From: an uncultured bacterium
Lineage (GTDB): Bacteria > Cyanobacteriota > Vampirovibrionia > Gastranaerophilales > Gastranaerophilaceae
Reading direction: 5' to 3'
NCBI GenBank assembly: GCA_900553895.1
Contig: USFB01000004.1
Location: forward strand, 33,334 to 97,333
Length of the DNA: 64,000 nt
A model generated the notes under the pieces. The model saw nothing but the letters and a program-made list of their open reading frames with translations. It was not told the DNA's origin and did no database searches. Shown here in pieces: positions 1 through 7,561 of the stretch. The position numbers and the translations under genes are program-made. Within the stretch, counting starts at the first letter, position 1. Every line of letters starts with the position of its first letter.

Positions 1-435
1 GAAGTTATCGGATATTATGGTGAACTTCATCCTGAGCTTAAGAACAAACTGAAATTAAATCAAAACGCGTTCTTGTTCAAGTTAGATTTAGATATGTTGA
101 TTTCAGGCGTGAATGAATCTGTTGTAAGATATAAAAAACTTTCTCAATTCCCAGAAGTTCAAAGAGATTTGGCGGTTATAATTCCTGCTAAAACTACTTG
201 GGAAGAATTAGAAAAAGTTGTTAAAAAAGGTGTAGATAATAAGATTTTTGCAGGTTGCGAAGTCTTTGACGTATACCAAGGCGAACACGTTCAGGAAGGA
301 TTTAAGTCTGTTGCGTTCAGAATCAGAATGCAAGACGCTAATTCTACAATGACTGATGAAATGATTGAAACTCAAATGGCAAACGTAAGAGCAGTTCTTC
401 AAAAGAACTTGCCTGAATTATCATTCAGAGGTTAG
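1..435 (+). CDS. pheT: Phenylalanyl-tRNA synthetase beta chain, C-terminal part (5' truncated by window)
   Basis: Frame 1 is open from the first base to the stop at 433-435, so the gene starts outside the window. About 144 codons are present. The segment around VQRDLAVIIP, followed by a compact domain ending LPELSFRG, matches the end of the B8 region and the C-terminal FDX-ACB (ferredoxin-fold anticodon-binding) domain of PheT. That domain contacts the tRNA-Phe anticodon stem in the alpha2-beta2 synthetase, which charges tRNA-Phe in the cytoplasm. The TTG at 73 is internal and not a start. A hairpin follows the stop. Family assignment is firm; nothing can be said about the missing N-terminal domains. 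Confidence 0.9.
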   Translation, partial: EVIGYYGELHPELKNKLKLNQNAFLFKLDLDMLISGVNESVVRYKKLSQFPEVQRDLAVIIPAKTTWEELEKVVKKGVDNKIFAGCEVFDVYQGEHVQEGFKSVAFRIRMQDANSTMTDEMIETQMANVRAVLQKNLPELSFRG

Positions 436-447
436 AATTTTATTATT

Positions 448-472
448 GGTGGTGCAATTAATTTGCGCCACC
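448..472 (+). terminator. Hairpin after pheT
   Basis: A 10-bp stem (GGTGGTGCAA / TTGCGCCACC, one G-T pair) with a 5-base loop lies 12 bases after the pheT stop. Only a weak T-rich tail follows, so termination may be partial. Confidence 0.5.
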
Positions 473-504
473 ATATTTATAATAAGTTTTTGAGGGCTTA
501 ATTT

Positions 505-1131
505 ATGAAAAAATTGTTATTGATAATTTGCATGATGTTTATGCTTCCTGTTTTTGCAGATGTAATGCCTTTTTATGTTAATTCCATTCCAAAAGATGCA
601 ATTGGTATGTATCAAACTGGAGAAAATATAACAATTTATTCTGAGCCGGAAGCTAATTCAAAAGCAATTAAAAATGTAGAATTTTCTTACAAACCGGAAA
701 CAATGCCTGATGGAATGTTTGCTGTATTATTAAACGAAAAAAAACTTGGTTTTTTGTATGTTTCAGATATCGGTGATGATGGTTGGGTTGAAGTTATTTA
801 TGACAGACACACCGGCGCAAGAGGTTGGGTTTTGACTGAAGACAAATTCCAATTCTTGCCTTGGTTAAGCTTTTATAATATGTATGGCAGAAAATACGGT
901 TTAAGACTATTTAAAGACACTCCAGATAAAATTGAAGTTTTGCGCGCAAAAAGCGAAGAAACATCACAAAATGTCGACAAACTAAATTATGTTAAACAAA
1001 TCAAATTAACCGCCATAAGAGGGAACTGGGCGTTAGTGTCAGTATTTGACATAGATAAAACCCCTAAAACAGGTTATTTGAGATGGAGAAGCGACGAAGG
1101 CGTAATTTATGCGTTCCCTAATATCAAATAA
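505..1131 (+). CDS. Exported protein with SH3-like domains, function unknown
   Basis: 208 residues. Residues 1-18 form a clear Sec signal peptide (MKK, hydrophobic core, FA cleavage site). The mature part is rich in short beta-strand patterns with aromatic and glycine turns. GWVEVIYD and ARGWVLTED around residue 100, and NWALVSVFD near 175, resemble bacterial SH3-like (SH3b) modules that bind peptidoglycan or peptides in the periplasm. No catalytic motif is visible. GAGGGC precedes the ATG as ribosome binding site. It stands alone between pheT and a convergent gene. The SH3 reading is by eye; the exported nature is secure. Confidence 0.6.
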   Translation: MKKLLLIICMMFMLPVFADVMPFYVNSIPKDAIGMYQTGENITIYSEPEANSKAIKNVEFSYKPETMPDGMFAVLLNEKKLGFLYVSDIGDDGWVEVIYDRHTGARGWVLTEDKFQFLPWLSFYNMYGRKYGLRLFKDTPDKIEVLRAKSEETSQNVDKLNYVKQIKLTAIRGNWALVSVFDIDKTPKTGYLRWRSDEGVIYAFPNIK

Positions 1132-1133
1132 AT

Positions 1134-1607
1134 TTAAACAACCACTTCAAATTTGTCTGCCCGAGTTCGCATAAGAGAAACTGCAGCTTGAGAATTAAGA
1201 AAATTCAAAGCACCCATAAAGCTTTTTTTACTACTCAAAGCTTCTCTTGCCTCTGCCATATTATTTTGTATAGTAGAAGCTGCTAATTGATTATTTATAA
1301 CCCTGCTATTTTGCAACTTAAGTTCTTTTGCTACAGGAAAACCAATATCGTCCTTTGGTGTCGTATCTTGCGGAGTATCAATTTTTTCTGTTTCAGTCTT
1401 TTTTTCTGTAGTTGCTGTATAAGAATTTTCTACAATCTTTGAAAACGGATTATCTTTGCTTACAAATGATTCTCTAGCCATATCCATAACATCTTCTTGC
1501 GTATTATCACTATAAGCTTGCGCCCTTTCTTGCGCACGTTTAAAAATCATCTCTTTAAGAGCAGATGCTTCGCTTTTACTAACTATGGAATCAAATTTAT
1601 AGCTCAT
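1134..1607 (-). CDS. Small unknown protein ending in FEVVV
   Basis: 157 residues, not recognised. It is charged and probably helical at the N-terminus, has a Thr/Lys/Asp-rich low-complexity middle (about residues 65-90) and an Ala/Ser/Leu-rich C-terminus. There is no signal peptide or membrane segment. It converges with the preceding exported-protein gene, with only two bases between the stops. The C-terminal pentapeptide FEVVV resembles the FEVAV end of the unrelated small protein at 4731-5096, which may be a shared tail or chance. It could be a cytoplasmic adaptor or a secreted small protein; nothing in the sequence decides. Confidence 0.6.
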   Translation of the reverse strand: MSYKFDSIVSKSEASALKEMIFKRAQERAQAYSDNTQEDVMDMARESFVSKDNPFSKIVENSYTATTEKKTETEKIDTPQDTTPKDDIGFPVAKELKLQNSRVINNQLAASTIQNNMAEAREALSSKKSFMGALNFLNSQAAVSLMRTRADKFEVVV

Positions 1608-1651
1608 TCTCTAGTCCTCTTACATATATAAAAACATAAATGTAAAGAAAA

Positions 1652-1680
1652 TTGACATTTTTATATATAATTCGTATATA
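1652..1680 (+). promoter_or_regulatory. Predicted sigma-70-type promoter of a possible ncRNA
   Basis: TTGACA (1652-1657), 17 bases, TATATA (1675-1680) on the plus strand. It points into a 437-bp stretch (1608-2044) that has no gene. The region is very AT-rich, so chance matches are possible. Confidence 0.4.
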
Positions 1681-1686
1681 TTTGTT

Positions 1687-1896
1687 ACATAGCTTAACAA
1701 TTTGACACAATCACCAGAAGTCACTCTACGAGCAGTTTATAGCTACATCAGAAGGCTCAATACCTTATCAAAAGTGTAAACTTATTACTACTACCATTTG
1801 TATTTTTCTTAATTTTAGTGTACAATAATATTGCTATTTATATTTCGGCTAGTGTAAAATCTTAACAGGAAGGATATTTAACCGACCTGTTTTCTT
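1687..1896 (+). ncRNA. Candidate small RNA in a gene-free region
   Basis: The gene-free stretch 1608-2044 holds a consensus-like promoter and then, about 200 bases on, a hairpin AACAGG/CCTGTT (1864-1869 with 1886-1891) followed by TTCTTTT. This would define a roughly 205-nt transcript. I do not recognise RNase P, tmRNA, SRP or 6S signatures in it. The rest of the stretch up to the rpaB terminator shows nothing else. Confidence 0.3.
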
Positions 1897-1992
1897 TTGC
1901 CCCTTATTGTTTTCACTATACGAAATTTTTATAAAAATTAATGGTAGACTAAAATCTAGCAATAAAATACGCTAACTTTACAAATAATGCAT

Positions 1993-2028
1993 AAAAAAAC
2001 TTTCTGTAAAATTACAGAAAGTTTTTTC
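1993..2028 (-). terminator. Terminator of rpaB
   Basis: An inverted repeat AACTTTCTGTAA / TTACAGAAAGTT (1998-2023) is flanked by an A-run on the left and a T-run on the right, so it can act in both directions. It lies 17 bases after the rpaB stop. Confidence 0.75.
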
Positions 2029-2044
2029 TTTATTCATATTAAAA

Positions 2045-2839
2045 CTAATTTATTCTTTGGAACATATAACCAATACCACGAGCAGTTAAGATAAGTTCAG
2101 GATTAGTTGGGTCCGTTTCCAATTTAGAACGCAATCTTGAAATGTGAACGTCAACAACACGAGTATCAATTCTGTGATCTGCAGGATAAGACCATACATG
2201 TTGCAAGATTTCGTTTCTTGAATATGCTTGACCAGAATTGTTCACAAGTAATTCCAATAAACTGAATTCCATGCCAGTAAGTCTTATTCTCTCGTTCTTT
2301 CTATAAACCTGTCTTCTTGCAGTATCAATTTTAATAGCACCAGTTGTAATAATATTTTTATTACCCTTAGATGAGCCTGAACCTGAAGCAGGAGCACCAG
2401 CTGAAGAAGCCGGGATAATAACATCTTTGCTAATAGTTCTTCTTAATACTGCCTTTACACGAGCTTCCAATTCTTTAGGGCTGAACGGTTTAATTACATA
2501 ATCATCTGCACCCAATTCTAAGCCGGTGATTCTTTCTGAAACGTCACCCAATGCTGTTAAAATAATAATCGGAACATCAGAAGTTCTTCTGATTTCTCTG
2601 GTTACACCGTAACCGTCCATTTTTGGCATCATGACATCTAATACAACTAAATCAGGGTTAGTTTTGTTGAACACTTCAACAGCTTCTTCACCGTCTTCAG
2701 CAGTTACAACATCATAGCCAACCATTTTAAGACGAGTTTCCAGGATTCTTCTGATACTTGCTTCATCATCAGCTACCAATATCTTTTGACGAGTTTCTCC
2801 TTCGCTCATCTCTTCTTGCAATTCTTCATTTTCTGCCAT
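2045..2839 (-). CDS. rpaB: RpaB (Ycf27)-type OmpR-family response regulator
   Basis: 264 residues. An N-terminal receiver domain (about 18-135) has the acidic pocket and phospho-acceptor Asp68 (LVVLDVMMP). A C-terminal winged-helix DNA-binding domain (about 165-262) follows. The signatures ASIRRILETRL, ALGDVSERITGLELGADDY, KPFSPKELEARV and RLTGMEFSLLELL are those of cyanobacterial and plastid RpaB/Ycf27, not generic PhoB. In Cyanobacteria RpaB binds HLR1 sites and controls light-stress and cell-cycle genes; here no photosynthesis gene is present, so its targets must differ. AAAGGTGG precedes the ATG. An extra acidic tail of about 17 residues precedes the receiver. It has no kinase neighbour and ends at a strong terminator, so it is monocistronic. 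Confidence 0.92.
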   Translation of the reverse strand: MAENEELQEEMSEGETRQKILVADDEASIRRILETRLKMVGYDVVTAEDGEEAVEVFNKTNPDLVVLDVMMPKMDGYGVTREIRRTSDVPIIILTALGDVSERITGLELGADDYVIKPFSPKELEARVKAVLRRTISKDVIIPASSAGAPASGSGSSKGNKNIITTGAIKIDTARRQVYRKNERIRLTGMEFSLLELLVNNSGQAYSRNEILQHVWSYPADHRIDTRVVDVHISRLRSKLETDPTNPELILTARGIGYMFQRIN

Positions 2840-3044
2840 GCTACCACCTTTAAACTTGTATTTACAAAAATTTGAAATTCTTAATATTTATACATATATC
2901 TTAATAGAATTTAAAGATTTTTGCAAGTGGTAAAAGTAAAAAATTCAGAATGTTGATGAAAAGCTTTAACCAAATTTTAATTAAGTGTATTTTATACTCT
3001 TCTTAAATCATCCAAAAGTATTAGTATTATTTGCTTACAAACCA

Positions 3045-3073
3045 TTGAGAAAATATTAAGTGTATGTTATAAT
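3045..3073 (+). promoter_or_regulatory. Promoter with long structured leader (phosphodiester glycosidase gene)
   Basis: TTGAGA (3045-3050), 17 bases, TATAAT (3068-3073). Transcription from about 3080 would give a leader of about 155 nt before the ATG at 3235. In it GGTAAATT (about 3130) can pair with AATTTACC (about 3162), and AGAGTG with CACTCT further on. I recognise no known riboswitch class. The remainder of 2840-3234 shows nothing. Confidence 0.5.
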
Positions 3074-3234
3074 AAAAGTAGAAAGAGTAACTATCTTTTG
3101 AATACTGTTAAAAAACAGAGAAAGGAACGGTAAATTAAAAAAGTTTTCTGCAAGTAATGAAATTTACCCCCGAAAGAGTGTTATAGCCCCACACCACTCT
3201 CAAATAAAAAAGGTATCCTGTAACTTAAAAGCAA

Positions 3235-4482
3235 ATGGTGAAAGCGATGGATACGATATTAGTAAACAGATTACAAAGACCCCAATTAGAAAAAACTGCA
3301 ACGAGTGCAGCAGGAATCGGTATTGCGATATGCTTGATGCTCTCTCAGAATTTACTGATATCTGCCAAAGACATTCATGTAGAAAACTTAACTGGTATTT
3401 CACCAAGTTTAAATTATATTCAAGAAAGACAGCAAGAACAAGAAATTGCATTTGAACAAGAAATTTCAAAAAAATATAGAAATTCAAAAGTAGTTAGTGT
3501 TGAGAAAGGCGTTAAACATGTCAGAATGATAAGATTTTATAATAATAAACCCGTCCGAATTAATATAGTCGAATTATCAAAGGGTGTAAATGAGGATTTA
3601 GTAGTAGAACCGGCGATTGCATCAGAAACTTTAGCCTCAAGGACAAAAATTTCAAATATAGCAAATAGAGAAAACGCAATAGTTGCAATCAATGGTGGAT
3701 ACTTCAAACCTCAAACAGGCGTTCCATTAGGAACTTTAATGATAAACAAAAAAGTTTACACCGGTCCAATTTATGACAGAGTGGCTATGGGAATTTTCGA
3801 TAACGGATTTGATATGGCTAGAGTTCAACTTAGAGCTCAAGTAGAAACAAACAAAGGAGGGTTAAAAATTGATAATATCAATCAGCCTAGAATGTTGTCA
3901 ACTCATACAATCGTTTATACGCCGGATTGGGGCGAGTATTCTCCGCCTTGTCCAAAGTATGGGCTTCAGATAGTTGTCGAAAATGGCAAAGCAACGAGAA
4001 TTTCTTACGGAGCAAATAGAATACCTCAAAACGGATTTGTTATTGTTGGTGCAGAAAAAAACTTAAACAGTATCAAAGATGCAAAAAGATACAAACTGAA
4101 CATTAAAATTAACCCTGAGTGGAAAGACGTTAATCATATCATAAGTGGCGGACCGTATTTGATAAAAAATGGTGATATCTATGTTGATATGACCGCGCAA
4201 AAACTCGGCTCAATCGGTGGCAGAAACCCAAGAACTGCAATAGGATACACAAGAGATAACCATCTAATTATGTTGACAGCCGACGGCAGGGAAGGTTCAT
4301 CAATAGGCTTAACGCTTGTAGAACTCGCTAATTTGATGAAAGAACTCGGTTGTGTAAATGCAATGAACTTAGATGGCGGCGGTTCAACGGTTATGTTTGT
4401 CAAAGGACAAGTTGTCAATAAACCCGCTATACAAGGCGGTATCCCTCTTTCTCACACCTTAACAGTAAGAAAGATAAGCTAA
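3235..4482 (+). CDS. Phosphodiester glycosidase (NAGPA/DUF2233) family exported protein
   Basis: 415 residues. An N-terminal hydrophobic segment (about 25-45) acts as signal anchor. The C-terminal two thirds carry the motifs of the phosphodiester glycosidase family (Pfam NAGPA): AINGGYF, ISGGPYLI, GRNPRTAIG, LTADGR and MNLDGGGSTVM. In this family such residues bind a metal and cleave sugar-phosphodiester bonds, for example GlcNAc-1-phosphodiesters. Bacterial members act in the periplasm on envelope or exopolysaccharide glycans. An alternative start is the ATG at 3247. The gene has its own promoter, a long leader and a strong terminator, so it is monocistronic. The precise substrate cannot be read from the sequence. 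Confidence 0.8.
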   Translation: MVKAMDTILVNRLQRPQLEKTATSAAGIGIAICLMLSQNLLISAKDIHVENLTGISPSLNYIQERQQEQEIAFEQEISKKYRNSKVVSVEKGVKHVRMIRFYNNKPVRINIVELSKGVNEDLVVEPAIASETLASRTKISNIANRENAIVAINGGYFKPQTGVPLGTLMINKKVYTGPIYDRVAMGIFDNGFDMARVQLRAQVETNKGGLKIDNINQPRMLSTHTIVYTPDWGEYSPPCPKYGLQIVVENGKATRISYGANRIPQNGFVIVGAEKNLNSIKDAKRYKLNIKINPEWKDVNHIISGGPYLIKNGDIYVDMTAQKLGSIGGRNPRTAIGYTRDNHLIMLTADGREGSSIGLTLVELANLMKELGCVNAMNLDGGGSTVMFVKGQVVNKPAIQGGIPLSHTLTVRKIS

Positions 4483-4528
4483 AATTACATTCCATAATAC
4501 ATTAAATCCCCTATGGAAGTAAAAACTA

Positions 4529-4560
4529 CCCCTTTTCTGAATAATCAGAAAAGGGGTTTG
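4529..4560 (+). terminator. Rho-independent terminator
   Basis: A perfect 12-bp stem CCCCTTTTCTGA / TCAGAAAAGGGG with loop ATAA (4541-4544), followed by TTT. It ends the glycosidase transcript. Confidence 0.8.
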
Positions 4561-4730
4561 AGTATGTTTTTCTTTTATAAGCTATGCAAAAGTTTTTATA
4601 ACTATTTCCTTATTCTAAAAGTATTACTGTTACTTTTCTAAATAAAAAATGCTTAACATTGTAACATATTTTTTATATAAGGGTTGTATAAGTAAGAAAA
4701 AGAGTTAAACTGATAGTAGAGGTTAAACAA

Positions 4731-5096
4731 ATGAGCGCAATATCACATATCAATACATCGGATTACTCACATTTACTCGATAGCGTACAAATTGCTAAAA
4801 ACTACAATGCGCCGACAGACAGAGGTGCTGAACGTGGAGCGTTAATTGCGCCAAACGAACCAACGCAAAGTATTGATTTAAACGGTTATTATGAAAATGT
4901 ACCTGCTCCATCAGGTGACATCATCCAAACCGCTTCTGAAAATGTTTCAAAAGCGGCTAACGACTTAAATAACGCTATGGTTGCAGCATTAGAAAACGGC
5001 TATACCGTACAAGATGCAGTAAACATTCAGCAAGCAAAAGCTGCTTATGAAGCAAATTACAAAGTTGCTCAATCTACATTTGAAGTTGCAGTTTAA
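4731..5096 (+). CDS. Small unknown protein ending in FEVAV
   Basis: 121 residues, not recognised. There is no signal peptide or membrane segment. The N-terminal half is polar. The C-terminal half (about 65-121) is a long Ala/Asn-rich helix, with the stretch QQAKAAYEANYKVAQSTFE resembling the C-terminal helix of flagellar rod or flagellin-like proteins (compare AYEANATVAENVKTM in FlgC of this window). A small axial, secreted or motility-linked protein is therefore possible, but this is inference. GAGG precedes the ATG. The stop overlaps the convergent gene by four bases. Confidence 0.6.
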   Translation: MSAISHINTSDYSHLLDSVQIAKNYNAPTDRGAERGALIAPNEPTQSIDLNGYYENVPAPSGDIIQTASENVSKAANDLNNAMVAALENGYTVQDAVNIQQAKAAYEANYKVAQSTFEVAV

Positions 5097-5707
5097 TGAA
5101 TTAAAAAATAAACTTCATTATAGAAACGCATAATAAATAGAATTATCAAAAGCAAGATGATTAGCATAATAGCTTGCGGAGATTTCCAATCAAAGTATTC
5201 ATGCGTATGGAAAACTCTGTCTGAATATGTTTCAGCAACATGAACCAAATACAAAACATTGAATAATACCATGTAGTACGGGTTAAATCTTAATGCTACA
5301 TCGTAAGTTTTTTGCGTATATTTTTGAATAATTCTCAACACTCTATAAGATAAAGCTATATAAAGCAAACATTGCAACACAGAGAATATCAATAAATATG
5401 CAGGGTGTTTATAAAACATAAACAAATAAAATCCGCCGTTTAATGCCAGCAACATAACTAGCCAATTGAGTTTAATGCCGTCTTTTGGTTTTGAAGTTAA
5501 ATCATTGATGGCTTTTGCGTTAATGAAAAACCAAATTGTAGAAAAGAAACCAAGAGTCAGAACATCTATCGCCAAAAAAGGCGCAAGTTCTTTAAACTTA
5601 AGATTTGGAAGCTCTGGTTCTTTAAACAAAGCATCACATTTTTCACATTTTAGAGCATCGCTCGCAATAAGATTTCCGCAAAACGGACAATTAATTTGTT
5701 CAGTCAT
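5093..5707 (-). CDS. Zinc-ribbon membrane protein, unknown function
   Basis: 204 residues from the ATG at 5705-5707, which follows AGAGAGG. The longer reading (230 residues) would run into the upstream gene and is unlikely. Cys7, Cys10, Cys21 and Cys24 (CPFCG...CEKC) form a zinc ribbon at the N-terminus. It is followed by four or five hydrophobic segments, and the extreme C-terminus ends in a helix. Such zinc-ribbon plus membrane proteins often sense or organise membrane complexes, but no family is recognised. It lies directly downstream of nth on the same strand (32 bases), so it may belong to the same transcript. Confidence 0.65.
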   Translation of the reverse strand: MTEQINCPFCGNLIASDALKCEKCDALFKEPELPNLKFKELAPFLAIDVLTLGFFSTIWFFINAKAINDLTSKPKDGIKLNWLVMLLALNGGFYLFMFYKHPAYLLIFSVLQCLLYIALSYRVLRIIQKYTQKTYDVALRFNPYYMVLFNVLYLVHVAETYSDRVFHTHEYFDWKSPQAIMLIILLLIILFIMRFYNEVYFLIH

Positions 5708-5739
5708 AAAACCTCTCTCTGCACTAAAATTATAACATA

Positions 5740-6369
5740 CTATATAATTTTTGCACAGTACCTCGCAATCGGACATTCTGAGCACTTCGGTTTAATTGGC
5801 TTACAGACATTTTGACCATGTGTTACAAGAAGCGTATTTATATCAATCCAATATTTTTGCGGTAGTTTTTCTCTTAAAGCAAACTCCGTTTCCTCAGGAG
5901 TTTTAGTTTTAATATATCCCAATCTGTTAAAAATTCTATGAACATGCACATCCACACAAATTGCGGGTTTATTAAAACCTAGTGACAAGACCAAATTCGC
6001 AGTTTTTCTACCAACACCTTTAAATTTAATTAAATCCTCAATTTCGTCAGGCACTTGACCATTTAATTCCTCATCAATTGTTTTTGAAAGTTCTATAATT
6101 TGTCTTGCTTTATTTTCATAAAAACCGACAGGATAAATCGCTTTTGATAAATCTTCAACACTGACATTTTTCATTTCTTTTGGTGTTTTTGCAAGCTCTA
6201 ACATCCTTAAAGTCGCAGGATAAGTCGTTTTATCGTTTGTTCTAAGGCTCAAAATACAAGCAATAAGAACTAAATACGGATTTTTAAAGGAATCCATAAG
6301 TTTTACAAACTCACTTTGCGGTTGCTTGGCATTTTTCAATAAAGAAACTATTTTATCAATATCTGTCAT
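5740..6369 (-). CDS. nth: Endonuclease III, base-excision DNA glycosylase/AP lyase
   Basis: 209 residues, normal for the family. The helix-hairpin-helix [12 protein letters not shown] contains the catalytic Lys122, and Asp140 lies in CVDVHVHR. The C-terminus has the 4Fe-4S pattern C-x6-C-x2-C-x5-C ([17 protein letters not shown]). The enzyme removes oxidised pyrimidines from DNA and cuts the abasic site. The segment SLRTNDKTT replaces the usual S-A-Q-T-T-D, a variation seen in distant members. The start codon overlaps the upstream aminotransferase stop by four bases (ATGA arrangement), so the two are translated as an operon. Confidence 0.9.
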   Translation of the reverse strand: MTDIDKIVSLLKNAKQPQSEFVKLMDSFKNPYLVLIACILSLRTNDKTTYPATLRMLELAKTPKEMKNVSVEDLSKAIYPVGFYENKARQIIELSKTIDEELNGQVPDEIEDLIKFKGVGRKTANLVLSLGFNKPAICVDVHVHRIFNRLGYIKTKTPEETEFALREKLPQKYWIDINTLLVTHGQNVCKPIKPKCSECPIARYCAKII

Positions 6370-7463
6370 TGTTTTAAACTCTTTATGTATTCCGAAATTT
6401 TATCCAAAGCAGGCTCTAAATTCTCGGCACAAAATCCAAGCCTTGCATAACCTTCCATTTCTAATGTTTCACCAGGAAGCAGTGCAACTCCTGTTGTTTT
6501 TTGCAATTCTTTACAGAAAGTACGAGAAGGAATATTCAAATTATATTTGATTAAAACTGTCGTTCCGCCTGTCGGTAAAACACAGTCTATATCTGGATTT
6601 CCACTAAGCCATTTTTTCAAAATTTCAAGCCCATTTTTCATTATTTTAAAGTTACGCTCAGCAATAGCTTCTCGACTTTCTATCGCAACAGATGCAAAAT
6701 AATCATCTAAAATGCTAACACTGATTGTATTATATTGTCTTTGATGATTTATTTCGTTAATTAAATCAACTCTCCCAACAACCCAACCTACTCTAAGCCC
6801 CGGAAGTGAATACGTTTTAGACATACTTCCGACAGAAATACCTTTTTCATAAATATCAGCAATAGAAACCGAATAAGGATTTCCATATAAATTCAAACCT
6901 CTATAAACTTCGTCAGACAAAATCCAAACATTATTTTTCTTAGCTATTTCGACAATTTTTTCCAACATCCAATTTGGAATTACTGAGCCTGTCGGATTGT
7001 TTGGATTATTTAAACACAAAAGTTTTGTTTTTGAAGTTACTATTTTTTCTAATTCTTCTAAATCAGGTAACCAATTATTTTCTTCCCTCAAAAATAAAAG
7101 TTTAACATCACAACCTAAAGATTTTGGGATTGAATAATGTTGCTGATACGTTGGAACAATTGAAACAACTTCATCGCCTTTTTCCAATAAAGATAAAAAC
7201 ACAAGCTGATTTGCACCAATTGCACCATGCGTAACAGTTATATTTTCTAAACCTTGATTTGTATAAAGCGATTGAATTGCAGTTTTTAAACGTTTAGAGC
7301 CTACAATGTCACCATAACCTAATTTAACATTAAAAATTTCATCAGAATTAAACGGTAGTTGATTTATAGAAAGTGGTGCAATACAAGTTGTCGTAAGGTC
7401 ATATTTTGCAGACGCTTCATACTTATTCATCCATTCTTCAATTTTAAAACTATCTATTTTCAT
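6366..7463 (-). CDS. PLP-dependent aminotransferase class I/II
   Basis: 365 residues from the ATG at 7461-7463. I chose this start because an extended -10 (TGC-TATCAT) lies exactly six bases upstream, giving a leaderless mRNA, and because the sequence then begins in family style ([16 protein letters not shown]). Fold-type I motifs: [27 protein letters not shown] and the Schiff-base lysine in [15 protein letters not shown]. It belongs to the aspartate-aminotransferase superfamily; the substrate is not decided by sequence. It is first gene of an operon with nth and divergent from the giant AsmA-like gene. Confidence 0.85.
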   Translation of the reverse strand: MKIDSFKIEEWMNKYEASAKYDLTTTCIAPLSINQLPFNSDEIFNVKLGYGDIVGSKRLKTAIQSLYTNQGLENITVTHGAIGANQLVFLSLLEKGDEVVSIVPTYQQHYSIPKSLGCDVKLLFLREENNWLPDLEELEKIVTSKTKLLCLNNPNNPTGSVIPNWMLEKIVEIAKKNNVWILSDEVYRGLNLYGNPYSVSIADIYEKGISVGSMSKTYSLPGLRVGWVVGRVDLINEINHQRQYNTISVSILDDYFASVAIESREAIAERNFKIMKNGLEILKKWLSGNPDIDCVLPTGGTTVLIKYNLNIPSRTFCKELQKTTGVALLPGETLEMEGYARLGFCAENLEPALDKISEYIKSLKQ

Positions 7464-7478
7464 AAAATAATGATAGCA
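7464..7478 (-). promoter_or_regulatory. Leaderless promoter, -10 element
   Basis: On the minus strand TGC-TATCAT is followed by six bases (TATTTT) and then ATG. There is no ribosome binding site. The transcript should begin at or next to the A of the start codon. Confidence 0.5.
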
Positions 7479-7561
7479 AAAAGCCAAAAATTTTTCATTA
7501 TAATCAACCAACTATACTGTTGTAAACTCCTTAATTTATTGCTATTATATTCTTAATTCAA

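Noticed and set aside
1687..1896. 6S RNA, RNase P RNA, tmRNA
   Set aside because: Length is near that of 6S RNA but 5' and 3' ends do not pair; no signature of the other two.
3100..3234. Cyclic-di-GMP (GEMM) riboswitch, because of GAAAGAGTG
   Set aside because: The rest of the GEMM core (GGGCAAACC..., GGGACGCAAAGCC, GGTAGCGGGG) is absent.
5708..5785. 26-codon N-terminal extension of the zinc-ribbon protein
   Set aside because: It lies partly inside nth and has no ribosome binding site, whereas AGAGAGG sits before the internal ATG.
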